From NCBI GenBank assembly GCA_037892935.1, contig JAYXKI010000004.1, forward strand, positions 558,001 to 622,000: a DNA stretch of 64,000 nt. Direction: 5' to 3'. The notes below the pieces were generated by a model. It searched no databases and was not told the DNA's origin. It saw nothing but the letters and a program-made list of their open reading frames with translations. The translations under genes and the position numbers were made by a program. This DNA comes from Phlebopus portentosus. Its lineage: Eukaryota; Basidiomycota; Agaricomycetes; Boletales; Boletinellaceae. Below are positions 38,049-52,265 of this stretch, one piece after another; within the stretch, counting starts at the first letter, position 1; every line of letters starts with the position of its first letter.

Positions 38049-39236
38049 TCAACGCCACGTCAAATCACATATTCGATCACAAGATGTCGTGAGAGAACGA
38101 ACCGCGCAAGCACTTCCCAAACCTGCATTTCCAATCCAGCCTGGTTCCCAGTATACAACGCCCAGACCATGATCACCAGGTAGGCCTGACAGAACGGTCT
38201 CAATGTTCCGGACCCATTGCTGCTGACCGGCTGCGGAAACAGGAATATTTGGTTCTGACATAGTGACAGAGGAGCATGATACCGGCCAGTCGGTCTCCGC
38301 GACGAAGATGTCCTGTAAATGTTTTAGTGGACGGACGAGACCAAACCTGACCAGACACTCTACCTTGTTATATTTTGAAACGACATCATTAAGCGATGAT
38401 TGCAGGCTGCTTAGAGTCGCCTCCGTATCGTAGAACGGGTAGAATGAGAACCCGAAATTGTCGACATCACTAGTAGCCAGTGCACCAGCGACGAAGATGC
38501 TATTGAAGAACCAATCAACACCACCTTGGTCCCAGCCATTTGCTATGTGGACGACAATCTTTGGGCCAGATGATGCCGCTCGCACTCCGGCGGCGGCGGA
38601 GTGCAAAAGCTCAGAAGCCGGATGGAAGCCGTTCTTGCTTATCTGTCCCGTAGGCCACAATAGCCCGTCATTGATTTCGTTTCCGATTTGAATGTAGTCG
38701 ATGGATACTCCTGCATTGCTGAAAGCCGACACGAGGTCCCTTGTGTATCTATTAATTACAGTTGAGATTCGATATGGTAAGGAAAACGACCATAACTGAC
38801 GTATAAATCTGGGTATTCAGACCATCGAGATCTGTCGGCCATGACGACGGGATGCCTTGCTTCCCAGGATCGGCCCCTAGGCTGTTGTTTTATTTCGGAA
38901 ATGCACGGGAAGAGCAAACAGACATAGGAACTTACACGTATCACTGTAGTGCAAATCCACCAAGATCTTCATTCCGGCGTTCTTAGCACGTTTAGCCAAG
39001 TCTGCGGCATAATCCTGGGTGTATGTTCCTGCAGTCCATACACGGATGCGCGCAAGCTGAAATCCATGGCCAGCAAGAATACTTTCGAATGCTTTCGTTT
39101 GTCCCCCATCGCTGTAGGAAATGCCCTGAGATTCTAGCAAAGGCAGAGAAGATATGTCTGCGCCATTAAGAGGCAAAGTAGCTCGAGAAAAGTTGACGAA
39201 TGCAATGGCAGAAAGCAGAAGGCCTGGCAGATACAT
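38049..39236 (-). CDS. Arabinogalactan endo-beta-1,4-galactanase, GH53
   Basis: Secreted enzyme that cuts the beta-1,4-galactan side chains of pectin. The start at 39236 gives a signal peptide (MYLPGLLLSAIAFVNFSRA). Typical GH53 landmarks follow: GADISSLPLLESQGISYSDG, LARIRVW, GMKILVDLHYSDTWADPGKQ (across an intron), and the acid/base Glu in YIQIGNEINDGLLWP. Next come FSFYPFY, the nucleophile Glu in FVAETDWPVSCS, and VYWEPGWIGNAGLGSAC. At least three introns are present. The last ~20 residues after GLGSAC do not look like the usual GH53 end (DNLLV-type) and stop early, so the C-terminal tail may be altered or another splice missed. Confidence 0.9.
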
Positions 39237-40055
39237 ATCGACTGGTACGCTTGCTTGAAGTTCCGCCGAACCATCTGGACTGTCGTTTTATATATTTGTT
39301 CGTCAAGGAAAAATCGCGGATGCCGATATTAATACGCAAGAACTTCACGAGTCTTGTCGTTGACCGCGATCCGCCGACAGTCAAGTGATGCAGCCAACGG
39401 ACACCCAGTTCCGGAGGAACCACAGAACGATCACTCCGCAAAACCCTTTGTTAGATCCAACGTAGGTCATGAGGGCCTTGACCACGCGAACGATTTCACC
39501 AGAACAGGTAGGTATTCCGGACGAAGCTAAGGTCAAATTTGGCAAGAAAATCCTGAGTCCCTGGACGCAACTTGGCAACGACGGCAAGTTAATTGACCGA
39601 TTCGGCGGATGCAAAAAAATTCTCACGCCTCCCACACTCTCGTTTTACGGTCTTTGGCACAGAAAAGCGAAGAAAAACCATTATGAAGTACTTATTACTA
39701 TGTAGGTTCTTTTGTAAAGGCTCCCTTGAAGCGCTTCATGTATACAGTACAATATTCCGCACCGAAGATTCCTATCCTACGAGTATGACCATTAAGTCTC
39801 GGACGTATGTCACCACAGGCCCGGGGCCCAAGGATTATTGCCCTATTTCAACTGTCTGATATAGTATGTCGTTAAAGTATTATCGCACGGAGTACAAAAA
39901 TATAATAGTTCCATATGTAACAGAAGAAAACCACAGTCGAACCGCATTACATACACCATGCAAAAGATATAAAAAGCGAAGGTATATTACATTACAAATC
40001 TAAAAAGGGACGATGAATTCCGAGAATCAGACAACAAAATGTGGCCTCATGAGGG
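39237..40055. other. Intergenic (820 bp)
   Basis: Holds the galactanase promoter and the 3' end of the monooxygenase gene. Short ORFs without recognisable domains. Nothing else. Confidence 0.4.
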
Positions 40056-42630
<2,575 letters not shown>

Positions 42631-43613
42631 TGCGAAGACTCTGGAACGTTAAAAATCTGGAAGAACAAGAGGAGGAAGAAGTGAAGGGGACTCCAAAAGG
42701 CATCAGGCGGGGCGGGCTGCTTTATATGGCTATAGCTGACATCCCGTCTGGGTTCAGACGGAGGTGGGTGTCTCGCGTGCATTCCCGCGGCCGCAAGGCC
42801 TACGACTTCTTGAGAGATCGCGTAGAAGTAGAATTTCGAAGCTATCTGGAGCCACAATCACCAAAGATAGAGAAACAGGATCGTTTGAAATTGATCATGA
42901 GCGCGCCAATAATAGCCTCGTTTTGACGCTCCATCCAGGACAGACCCCAGACAACACCATAAAATATAATTCAACAGGCCTAGTGAATGGAACTCGGGCA
43001 TCGGCGATGAGCACTGTTCCAACAACATCTTGGGGGCGATGACACGGTACAATAATAATGACATTATGCCTCCGCAGCGCACCGCCAGACTGCATTACAG
43101 CAGCGTTTATCGCTCTTGTCTTCTGCCGAACCGGACTGCATGGATCCACGGTCTGCGGCTAACGTGCTTTTGGAAGGAGTCGGAGATCAATGCGGACGCA
43201 CTGCTGGCAGTAGCACAACCGGAGAATGTCTCTAACCGGACAGTTCCTGGGTCCCAGACACGGTGCTCGGTCCAGCCTATCGCTGTATTCTCTCCCAAGA
43301 AAATAGTTTGTGAGTCTCAGCTCAAAGGCGAAATCAGACGGAATCACAATGGATGTGCAAGTGGGGAGATGCGACGCGTCTGAATCCAAACCGAAGAAAA
43401 ACGAGACGATCATCACGTGCATGATTAAATCTAGATCGGGTTTTGAAGTTCTGGATTCAATGAATAATGGCAGACACACGACAGTAGACGTTGGACAGCA
43501 TTGAACACTCAGCGAGATCTTCAGCGCGACTACAAAACAAGGATACAAGCTTTGCTAGTAGTACACAGTGATTCCTTGAATTCGATAGCATAAAAGAGAC
43601 GGTTTGAGGAGAA
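42631..43613. other. Intergenic (980 bp)
   Basis: Holds the promoter of monooxygenase copy 1 and, at about 43440-43610, a 3'-flank segment that is repeated at about 45000-45140 beside the second F-box relic. No gene is supported. Confidence 0.4.
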
Positions 43614-44830
43614 TTAAGATGTCGGGAGAAGCAAATGTCCATGACCATCCTCAAGCCTAATTGACCAATTGCGCAATAGTCTCTCCCGTAGCTGTGTCGC
43701 GATTCCGTTCCGTTCGCGTAGAAGTCGCACAGTAGCCCCGTCGAGACTACGAATCGTCTTTAGATGCAGGTAGTTCCCCTTTATTCTTTGTAAGTGGATC
43801 GAGCCTAGACTGTATACAGTTGCAGCTAGTGATGATGCTTGACTGGACGCAAGGTTACAGATTCCAAGCTTCTGGACATTAGACCACTTCGTTCCAATAG
43901 CTTTCTTGTCCCAAACATCCATGACGACGTCTCTAACGTTTGAAAGTAGCTCCAGAGTTCGGCGCTCGAATAAGCCTGCATGGCCGCTCATATCAAGGCT
44001 CTCAATGTTCTTTCCGTGACATTGAAAGAATGGTGCGATGTCGAAGCTGCTTTGAAGTAGCCGTTTAAATACTAATGTGCGTAGTGACGGAAGTCGAGTC
44101 TCAACGAAATGAGAGCAGATGACATCCAAAGAGCCAATCAGAGTGTGAAGGAGAGGAAGCTCGTACGGCTCCAAAACCTCGCGATCATTATCTCGGTGAG
44201 ATCCAAGACCCGTAAGTTGGTAAAGCTGCTTACAGCGGAGAACTGTTCGGGACACAGTGGGGTCTGAGGGTAATATAGCACCTTTAAGAGCGTGCATGTC
44301 TTGGAAACGACGTCAAGGATGAAGCGACCTGCACAGAACCAAACGCGCACTGGCAACAGTAAACAGATCAGATTTCGGCTTGACTTGATGATGATTTCTA
44401 AATCTCTGACTGTCTGCCCGGGGTCACGGCAAAAGGCAACATTAGTAAATCTTGAATCTATTCGCTTGGTGGACCGCTCTACGACACGCGCAATTTCGGG
44501 TCTTTCCCTAATCTGGCACGCCAGATATCGCATCGAGTCGATGTTCCACAGCGTGATCGTCTCGAGAACGACTGGCCTCGAAAGCTCGTAAAAATCTTTG
44601 CAAACGAGGCCTACAGCACGCTTTGCCTCGGTGCATTCAATGACGGCGCGACTCGGTACATACGTGTGTTTGGGATTGGCTGTGACGATATTCGCCTAGG
44701 CGTCCGAAGATGAGTCGGCAACTTCGTCAGCAGTGCTAAGAAATTGGAAGATATGGCTCCAGAGTTCCGGAGGGACGTTAAGGTGGGCCGTTCGAGCAGA
44801 GGAAGTCGATGACTAGAGCAAACTGAAGTC
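43614..44830 (-). pseudogene. F-box protein gene, broken (tandem copy A)
   Basis: The F-box-like start reads NVPPELWSHIFQFLSTADEV, followed by AKRAVGLVCKDFYELSRPVV, LWNIDSMRYLACQI and Leu-rich segments down to a stop at 43614. Two defects are seen. There is an in-frame TAG at 44696-44698 where copy B has TGG (Trp), and a one-base frame change near 44185-44205, where LRVLDLTEIMI must jump frame to reach EVLEPYELPLLHTLIG. Another TAG lies just upstream at 44813-44815. As a working gene it would be an SCF-type receptor like the one at 33691. I infer a pseudogene, unless the changes are sequencing errors. Confidence 0.65.
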
Positions 44831-45179
44831 AACAAGCCATTGCCGTGACGTGAGAGTACAGTAACTTTGATGGTATGGTAAGAGGACAAGTGACTGGGAT
44901 AGATGATCTCGATCGATATGAAAGCAGGGAATTTGGAAAGAAGATTCTCACGCAGATATTAGTAATCACGTCGAAAAAACAGCACAGCTAAAAAGTGATC
45001 TGGATTCAATGAATGGTATGGTCAGATACATGAAAGTAGTGTTGGACAGCATGAGATAGCGTGACCCATAAACCACAAAAACAATGATAAGCTCTGATGG
45101 TAGTACATTACATATATACAGTGATTCTTTCGATTCCCCGTGAGCCTGAAAAAATGACGAGGGTTCGGCGTCCATCCAG

Positions 45180-45900
45180 GCCATTCGTTTACATACTAAC
45201 GTGCGTAACGACGGGAGTCGAGTCTCGACAAAAGTGAGATGACGTCAGAAGAGCCGATAAGGGTGTGGAGGAGAGGGAGTTCATATGGTAATGTCGAGAA
45301 AATCAATACCGTAAACATTCCCAAGACATGCAACTTGACGAACCTCTTGAAAGCCAAGCCTGGTCGAAAATCGACTCGTCCCTGAGAAATAACATAGTAC
45401 CTCCAGGGGCGCGCGCAAATCGACAGTAGCAAGGAAGCAATCTTGCCACGGCAACATTAAACAGGAGGTCAGGATTTGGCCCGACTTGACGATGGTTCCT
45501 ACATCTCTAAAGTCAAAGTCGAGTATATATGTCCCACGATGAATTAATCTGACATCGATTCCACAGCGCGATCGTCTCCAAAACAATGAGCCTCGAAAGT
45601 TTGTAAAAATCCCCGCACATGAGGCCTACAGCACGCTTCGCCTTGTTGCATTTGATGACGGCGCGACTCGGAACATATACACAGATTTGGCATTGGCACT
45701 GACGATATTTGCCCAGGCGTATGAAGATGAGTCGGTAGCTTCATCAATGGTGCTGAGAAATTGGAAGATGTGTCTCCAAAGTTCTGGAGGAATGCTAGGA
45801 ACTGTCGTTCGAACAGGAAAAGTCGACGGCCAAAGAGTGAGACCGGTGCTAACAGAGCACAATGTCGCAGCCGTAAGCAAGTTGAAATTAGACGGGGTTG
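45180..45900 (-). pseudogene. F-box protein gene, truncated (tandem copy B)
   Basis: Second copy of the same family, with VPSIPPELWRHIFQFLSTID, YAWANIVSANAKSVYVPSRA and FYKLSRLIVLETIALWN. It then falls apart by stops and deletions. Near 45250-45290 the segment ELPLLHTLIGSSDVI reappears, matching copy A, so about 500 bp have been lost between. The 3' flank (45000-45140) also matches that of copy A (43440-43610). The two copies are direct tandem duplicates on the same strand. Confidence 0.6.
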
Positions 45901-45929
45901 CGCAGCGGAAGGCAATTATTATCTAATCT

Positions 45930-46507
45930 TACCAAGTCGATTAGCTTATCTAAACTCACCAGGCGTTGCCGAGACGTGTACCATCGGCTGGTCCATCCCC
46001 ATCTCCTCACTGGGCACGTAATTTACACCAAGGTCTATAGATCCCTACGGGCCTTCAGGTTTTTCTAAATAGTCTCAAGATGCGGTGACATGGGCAACTT
46101 TGCCTACTAGCAGCAAAAGAGCTTTTCACTCACTTTAAGAGGCCAGTCGCACCCACCATGGGACAACATTCATTACAGTGACCGTCATGTTCACTTACTA
46201 GTATTCACTTATTCACTCCGTTATGCAATGGACTTTTGCTTATCAAGTGCTCAAGTCCAGTCCATTGTGACTCCGATGGACTGATTTCTATGGGAATCTA
46301 AAGGTCAAAAATAGTCTACCATTGATTGATCAGCCCACCTACCTACATAGTTCACTATGATGTCGTCTCTATCGGCACTGCGGCCAGCCAGCCCTTAAAC
46401 TCAGACTAACGCCCGCTACTTTCTCGATATATAGACCTCACTCCTATATCTCGTCTCTGGCTTTCCCACTGTTGTACGCCCCCTTTCACTCTGCAAACTT
46501 TAGTAGT
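45930..46507. other. Intergenic upstream of aldo/keto reductase
   Basis: About 580 bp. A plausible TATA-like ATATATAG lies at about 46427-46434, roughly 75 bp before the reductase ATG. Nothing else is recognised. Confidence 0.4.
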
Positions 46508-47768
46508 ATGGCATCTATCAAAAAGCTACCCACTCGCCGTTTGGGCGTGAACGGTCCCGAGGTCAGCGCGATTGGTCTCGGTACCATGGGTATGTGAACT
46601 AACATTCCTATTAGTCAGACAAATACTTATTTTCTTGCTTTGTGGCGATTAAACAGGGATTGGAGCATTCTATGGCAAGACGGACGAGAATGCTGCGTAC
46701 AAGGCACTCACGTATGCCGCTGATCGCGGTATGACGTTCTGGGATTGTGCGGATATCTACGGTCCCTGTACGTTCTTCAAATAAGAACGCACGTACAAAT
46801 CAATTCATTAATCGTTTATACTTGCACATTCCTCAGGCGAGCTCACGCTCGGAAAATGGTTCAAGGAAACCGGTCGTCGCTCCGAGATATTCCTCGCAAC
46901 GAAATTCGGCGCACGAGATCCAGAAGGCAAATTCGGGGGCGGCGTGCCCGTCTCCACGCCTTCTTACATCAAATACGCCCTCGAGCGCTCTCTCAAACGT
47001 CTCGGCGTGGACTACATCGATCTCTACTACCAACACCGCGTTGACCCCAAAGTGCCCATTGAAGTCGTTATGGAGACGCTGCGCGGCCCTTTGGAGAACG
47101 GCACGATCCGCTGGATCGGGCTGAGCGAGTGTAGTATCGACACGCTGAGGCGCGCAAAGGCGGTGAAGGGCGTTGGAGAGAAGGTCATTGCCGCACAGAT
47201 GGAGTTCAGCCCATTTAGTCTGGATATCGAGAAGAACGGGTTCACGACTACTGCGAAGGAGCTTGGTGTTACAGTTATTGCGTATAGTCCGCTTGGGCGT
47301 GGGATGATCACCGGGAAGTGAGTGAGAAGTGATACCTCAAAGAAGGAAAGTCTCATGGGCTCTGACGCTTGAATCACATCCAGATATCAATCCCGCTCAG
47401 ACTTCGAAGAAGGCGATTACCGACTCAGCCTCCCCCGTTTCTCAGAGGAGAACTTCCCCAAGAACCTCACTTTAGTGGACAAGATCCAGTCTATCGCGAA
47501 TAAATACAACGCAACGCCCACGCAGATCACCCTCGCTTGGATACTTGCCACCTCGGAGAACTACATCCCTATACCTGGGTGTCGGTCCGTCGAGCGCGTG
47601 GAGGAGAACGCTAAGGGAGCTGAGATACATCTCTCGAAAGAAGATGTGGAGGCGATTAGGAAGTTAAGTGAGGCTGCAGACGTGCAGGGGTTGAGGTATG
47701 CGCCTTCTGCGATGCAGCATGTGCAGGGGAACTGTATCCCGTTGGAGCAGTGGACGGGCGAACAGTGA
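46508..47768 (+). CDS. Aldo/keto reductase
   Basis: NADPH-dependent carbonyl reductase with a TIM-barrel fold, cytosolic. Four exons (46508-46589, 46657-46767, 46837-47317, 47384-47768) total 1059 nt and give 352 aa. Motifs in order: RRLGVNGPEVSAIGLGTMGI, FWDCADIYGP (catalytic Asp and Tyr), FLATKFG (Lys), DLYYQHRVDP (His), AYSPLGRGMITGK, and IPIPGCRSVERVEENA binding the cofactor phosphate. It resembles the fungal AKR13-type reductases (for example fission-yeast Yakc/pyridoxal reductase relatives). All tetrad residues are kept, so it is probably active. The substrate is unknown. Confidence 0.93.
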
Positions 47769-49167
47769 AACTTGAGGATGTTGAGTGATATCGAAAGAAA
47801 GGATTACAAGAACATGCACGCGGTCGGTTACAGTAATTTAAAAACAGTGTATTTGAGACTGAAATGCGATGTCATAACGCATCCTCACCCAGCTGAGCAG
47901 CGTACGGTGCTAAGAAGGTACGGCACACGAAAGAACCGAAGTTGAGCTACGTTTTTGTGAAGTAATAAGAACAGATAAGGCTGATACTATAGAGCGTAGC
48001 AGTTAGGTCGTCTAATCACCGAACTTCATCCCTTCCGTCCCGTTCGTTGGTCACTTCCCGGAGTCATTCCCGTCCCAATCATGATGTAAGTGAACTATAC
48101 GCAACAGCAGCAGTAGAGTCAAGGTCCTTCACCACAGGCTACGAACCCATTCTTCATCTTAGCATCTAACATCAAGACTAAACGGTTTGGTCTTCATCTG
48201 CAAATCGATGACTAGGCCTTCTCCTGACGCCCTTCACCATCTTCGGGCACCTCAGCGCACAAGCACAAGCACAAGCTCATCATTCTTGCCGATAAAAGCC
48301 GACCTCCACAAAAACCCGCCTTTGAATGATACTTTTCGCCAAAGGTGAGGAATGCAAGCAGGTTTTGACTTATATTGAGTCGTAGAAACGGAAACGGTAC
48401 ACGAGTCATTTGGGAAGAGCTCCTCCGGGTCCGAACCTAGTCAATAATAAGTGTCACGAAAATGACTGTCCTTGGGTATATATAAGGTTATATATACTCT
48501 AACTCTTCCTACCACGCATACGCATCCTTTCGTTCCTGCCAACTCCCTCCGAGCCCGACTTAGCTCGGTCCCTTCTTACCTGTCTTCCGCAGGTGTCTCC
48601 GATTTCTGGACCTGCTGGCCTTACCTGCTTACGGAAAGAGATGTCTGCTACAGTAGCTGAGAAACGCTTTGAGGCTAGCGGGATCGAGTACAGAACAGCG
48701 CTTATTGATAACTGCATTGGACGGTGCTGCAGCTCGAGTAGAAAATACCGAGAAGCAGAGAGAAACTGTTGGAAGAGGGAGTGGAAGTGGACCACGAAGA
48801 AATTTTTCGGATAGATGTGCAGAGATTGATGGTGCTTTGGCGAAGGAGCGTATCGAAATGCAGGGCCTCCTAAATAATAGGATGGAAGACTCGGAGAGGG
48901 ACCTCCAGGTCCGAACCAGAGAGCGGATCGAGCGGATCGACAGTTGAAACTCCATTCGCGGCCCGGGGTTATACTTGCTCTCCTCCCGGTCTCAGGTCCT
49001 ATTGTTGCTTGATTCTCATAGGTAGTTTATTCACATCTTATTGCGAAAGAGACTCTGTATCTTCAGACGATACACGAGAAGGGTACAGTTCTGGTTGCAA
49101 CAGGGTTTAGCGTTGCAGTCGTGAGACCATCATCTAGTCGAGAATATATAATATATAGACTCATGCT
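47769..49167. other. Intergenic (1.4 kb)
   Basis: Contains short open frames at about 48640-48945 (one reading MSATVAEKRFEASGIEYRTA, another charged and helical). They are in different frames with no clear intron to join them. No gene can be supported. Confidence 0.35.
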
Positions 49168-49501
49168 ATGCTTAGACACTCCTCCGCATATCTCTCTCTC
49201 ATACCACGATCTCATTTTGCAAGTCACATCTCGCCGTCTCATATAAGCTTTGAAATGGGTATAATGAAGGCTCCGTTTATGATTCTCTCCCAGGAGGTTG
49301 AGACAATAGATGATCCTGAAGGCCCTACACCTTGGCGGTGGACATCGTTCGCGGAGACAATGAATTTTCCTCAAGGATCGTATGGGGTCACCAGAATGAG
49401 TATGGACCACCCGGACCTGAAGGGAATTGCCGATAAACAAGAAGACTTCACGAAGCTCCAAACGTTTTTCAACGATTCGCCAGCAAGAAAGGTTCCGAGA
49501 C

Positions 49502-49521
49502 TAGGGTAGGAGAGGAAACTC
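49502..49521 (+). repeat. Left terminal inverted repeat of the element
   Basis: Twenty bases matching the reverse complement of 50263-50282 at every position, immediately after target duplicate 49494-49501. Confidence 0.9.
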
Positions 49522-49824
49522 AAATGGGCTTGTGGAAACTAGTTTCCACAAGTAAACTCGGCAGGGAGGCGGTGTGGAAACGTTGGAAACACGGTGGAAA
49601 CGTTGGAAACCCGTGGTAATGTAGTACATAATATTTCCGAAAATAGTCATTTTGTCTATTTGTCATTGAAGTCTTGCTGTGCATACATCGAGAGGAAAAA
49701 AAAATAGATTGCATTTGACACACATATACACTCAGCATATAATGTGCTTGCAAGAAACTTTGAGTGAACTGGGAGTGATTTATTGCAAAAAAATTTGACA
49801 GAATATTAATGGTATATATATTGA

Positions 49825-50043
49825 TCACATCTTCCATATCTCCTCATTGCCCAAGTCCATGTTTGGCTGCCCTCGACCATCTACCTGCTTTCCATTCCCC
49901 TGTTCCTTTCTCACATCCTCCTTAAGTTTTGTTGTGTGATCTTCATCTGCCCAAAGGTCGAGAAGAATAGGCGATTTAATATCATTGTGCAGTTGATTGA
50001 GCTGTATTTTGAGTTCTTCAGGTGACAAAACCCTAACAGACAT
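49825..50043 (-). CDS. Small ORF inside the element, unknown
   Basis: An ATG-initiated 72-aa frame (MSVRVLSPEELKIQLNQLHN to NMDLGNEEIWKM), rich in charged residues and probably helical. It has no transposase motif. It may be a captured host exon, a decayed remnant of the parent transposon, or chance. Function not assigned. Confidence 0.25.
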   Translation of the reverse strand: MSVRVLSPEELKIQLNQLHNDIKSPILLDLWADEDHTTKLKEDVRKEQGNGKQVDGRGQPNMDLGNEEIWKM

Positions 50044-50262
50044 TGTTGTATTTGCAATTGTTTTTATTTATATTCTTATATGCACTTCAATGACATAACT
50101 TTCCTTTTCGGATGATAAACTATCTAGTTCTAGCTTACGGTAAGCTTACCCACCCTTCCTGAGTTTCCACAGTTTCCACACCGCCATTTCCGGCCCATGG
50201 TGTTGCCAACGTTGGCAACACCGTGGGAAACCACTGTGGAAACTGTGGAAACAGCTAACTCG

Positions 50263-50282
50263 GAGTTTCCTCTCCTACCCTA
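50263..50282 (-). repeat. Right terminal inverted repeat of the element
   Basis: Inverted partner of 49502-49521, immediately before target duplicate 50283-50290. Confidence 0.9.
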
Positions 50283-50534
50283 TCCGAGACTCAGTAGGCC
50301 AATACGACAAAGAATACAAATGCAAATAAAGTCCGGGAAGGAGCCCAACTCTACAATCGCTACTGGAGGGTCGTCGCAACCCATGCCAAATTCACATCAC
50401 TCGTCGATGAACTCCTCATGAGGCATGAGGCGATGCCTTAGCAGGCAGCGAAGTCGCTCGGTCATCCGTGGCCGCTGCCCTCTGGTGAAAGCCCCACATT
50501 GTTTGATAGTTCGTTACATCACTGACTACTGTAA

Positions 50535-52209
50535 ATGCAAACAGCAAGGTCTGATGGGAAGCCTTCGCATCAAAGAAAAATTTCGCATTCTCGGGCTGGT
50601 CACGACATATGCAAGGATCTCTTTGGTCCTGAATGTGCTCTGACGCTGAACACTGTACACTTTCGAGCCATTCACATTCTCAATTCGATCCTTGGTGCTG
50701 CATGGGACCGTGGCGCCCGACATGAGCCGCATCTGCGTAACAAGGTGAATGATTCAAAAAGGTCACGGAAGAAGCCTAGGAAGCGTTTCACAAGCTCCCC
50801 GCTACAATGCCCTTGAACGAGAAGCTCAAGGCGCTTCAAAGGCCATTTGCGACAGTAAAGGCTCATTGCTCGTTGCTGAGAGCGCTCGGTGAGGATGGAG
50901 TACTGGAGGCGCAATCAGAACAAGACGGCATATGCAAAATGATTGATCAACTGAAGTCGAAAGGTTCAAAAGTTGACATTTCACTGAAAAGAATTATACT
51001 CATGTTAACTCTTATTTAGGCACGAAGAGGCTGTTGGGTATGCATTCTTGCCGAAAATGCAGTTTCGGTGACTATTTTTGACAAACTACTAGGTAGAGCG
51101 AAAGGTCTGGAAAAGCTGCTCGAGACGATGAACACGCCCGAGGCAATCCGTGCGCATGTACGAGGAGTCGTTTTTTCCCGAGGAGTCAATTGCAGAGGCG
51201 ATTGAAGACTTTGGTGGAAGTCAAAGCTGGCGGGATGATTATGGCGACCACGGAGTTTCCGAGTTCTGGGAACTAGATGTGCCGACGATTCATCATCTTC
51301 TTGGATTAGGGGATGGTCATATGCCATTTTTTAATACGGTAATCCATGACCTCCGAATGTGGCTCGAAGATATCCCGGACTTGGCCAAGTTCACGAACAT
51401 GTTGGAGGAGGATACGAAAGCTCATAAATTACGACCTCTCGAGCCGGGATGGCATCAATATGTCAGCTTGGCAGCCTGCGTTAAGCGTTTCTTTAATGGC
51501 GAGAATGTCATTCTTGCAGACGGAGTTGGTGTCGGAAAAACAATGCAGTGTTTTATGGTCATGGCATACCTACGTCACCTAATCGTAACAAAAGCCAGGG
51601 TTCCTCCAATTGGTAAGGGCGTTGTGTTCGGTATTCTCATCACTATACTCGAATTGACTTAATCTCTATTAATCTCAAGCATACATGAAGGTGGGCGAGG
51701 CCGACCCGCGAACCCTAGGCCAGAGGAAACCAGGAGGAAGCACTTTTTCTTCCCGTTGGATGACACCTACGATAAGCGTGACTCAATGCTGCTGGAGTGT
51801 GCACCTGAATCAGCAGAGCCGATATCAGGATTTGATCTGGTACAAATAACAAAACCTGATCTGGGCGTGCTCTATCCCTTTTTACAATCGCAACAGCTTT
51901 CCATGGTTTGCTCCAGTCGTTCCATACAACGCGCCAATACACCACTTTCTGAGAGGTAAATTCCCATCTTGAATCTACCTTGTACCTGGAACTTGCGGGA
52001 TATGAAGAAGAGAAAGACCTTGACCAGATCACAGAGCGCGCATCGGACGGGGACGGAGTAGCCCTTGATGCTCTTGCAGAAACAGTCCAGTCGTCTCTTC
52101 CAAACGAATATCGAATTGTCGATCGTGCTTCGAATGGTGATCTTACGGCATTGCATGCTTGTGAACGAGCTGGGCTTGACACTTCGCGATGGAAACCTAT
52201 AGATGTTGC

Positions 52210-52265
<56 letters not shown>

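Larger units (their letters stand above)
49502..50282. mobile_element. hAT-like non-autonomous DNA transposon (781 bp)
   Basis: Perfect 20-bp terminal inverted repeats begin TAGGGTAGGAGAGGAAAC (left 49502-49521, right 50263-50282). They are flanked by a perfect 8-bp target-site duplication, TCCGAGAC, at 49494-49501 and 50283-50290. An 8-bp duplication with termini starting TAGGG is what hAT-superfamily elements show; KDZ-type elements also make 8-bp duplications and are the main alternative. Subterminal GTGGAAAC motifs recur several times at both ends. No transposase is encoded. The interior is AT-rich and has one 72-aa minus-strand ORF. It sits in the coding frame of the ORF starting at 49168. 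Confidence 0.88.
49168..50421 (+). pseudogene. ORF of unknown function split by a transposable element
   Basis: The ORF runs from ATG 49168 (or 49255, MGIMKAPFMILSQEVETIDD) through SYGVTRMSMDHPDLKGIADK and FNDSPARKVPRL to the element at 49502. If the element and one target duplicate are removed, the frame continues without a break through SRPIRQRIQMQIKSGKEPNS to a stop at 50419-50421. Function not recognised. It lies just upstream of helicase-like fragments and may once have been the 5' part of the same gene. Inferred to be inactivated by the insertion. Confidence 0.6.

Noticed and set aside
48593..48947. Charged ORFs between the aldo/keto reductase and the split ORF
   Set aside because: Two frames overlap without an intron to join them, and no homologous motif was recognised.
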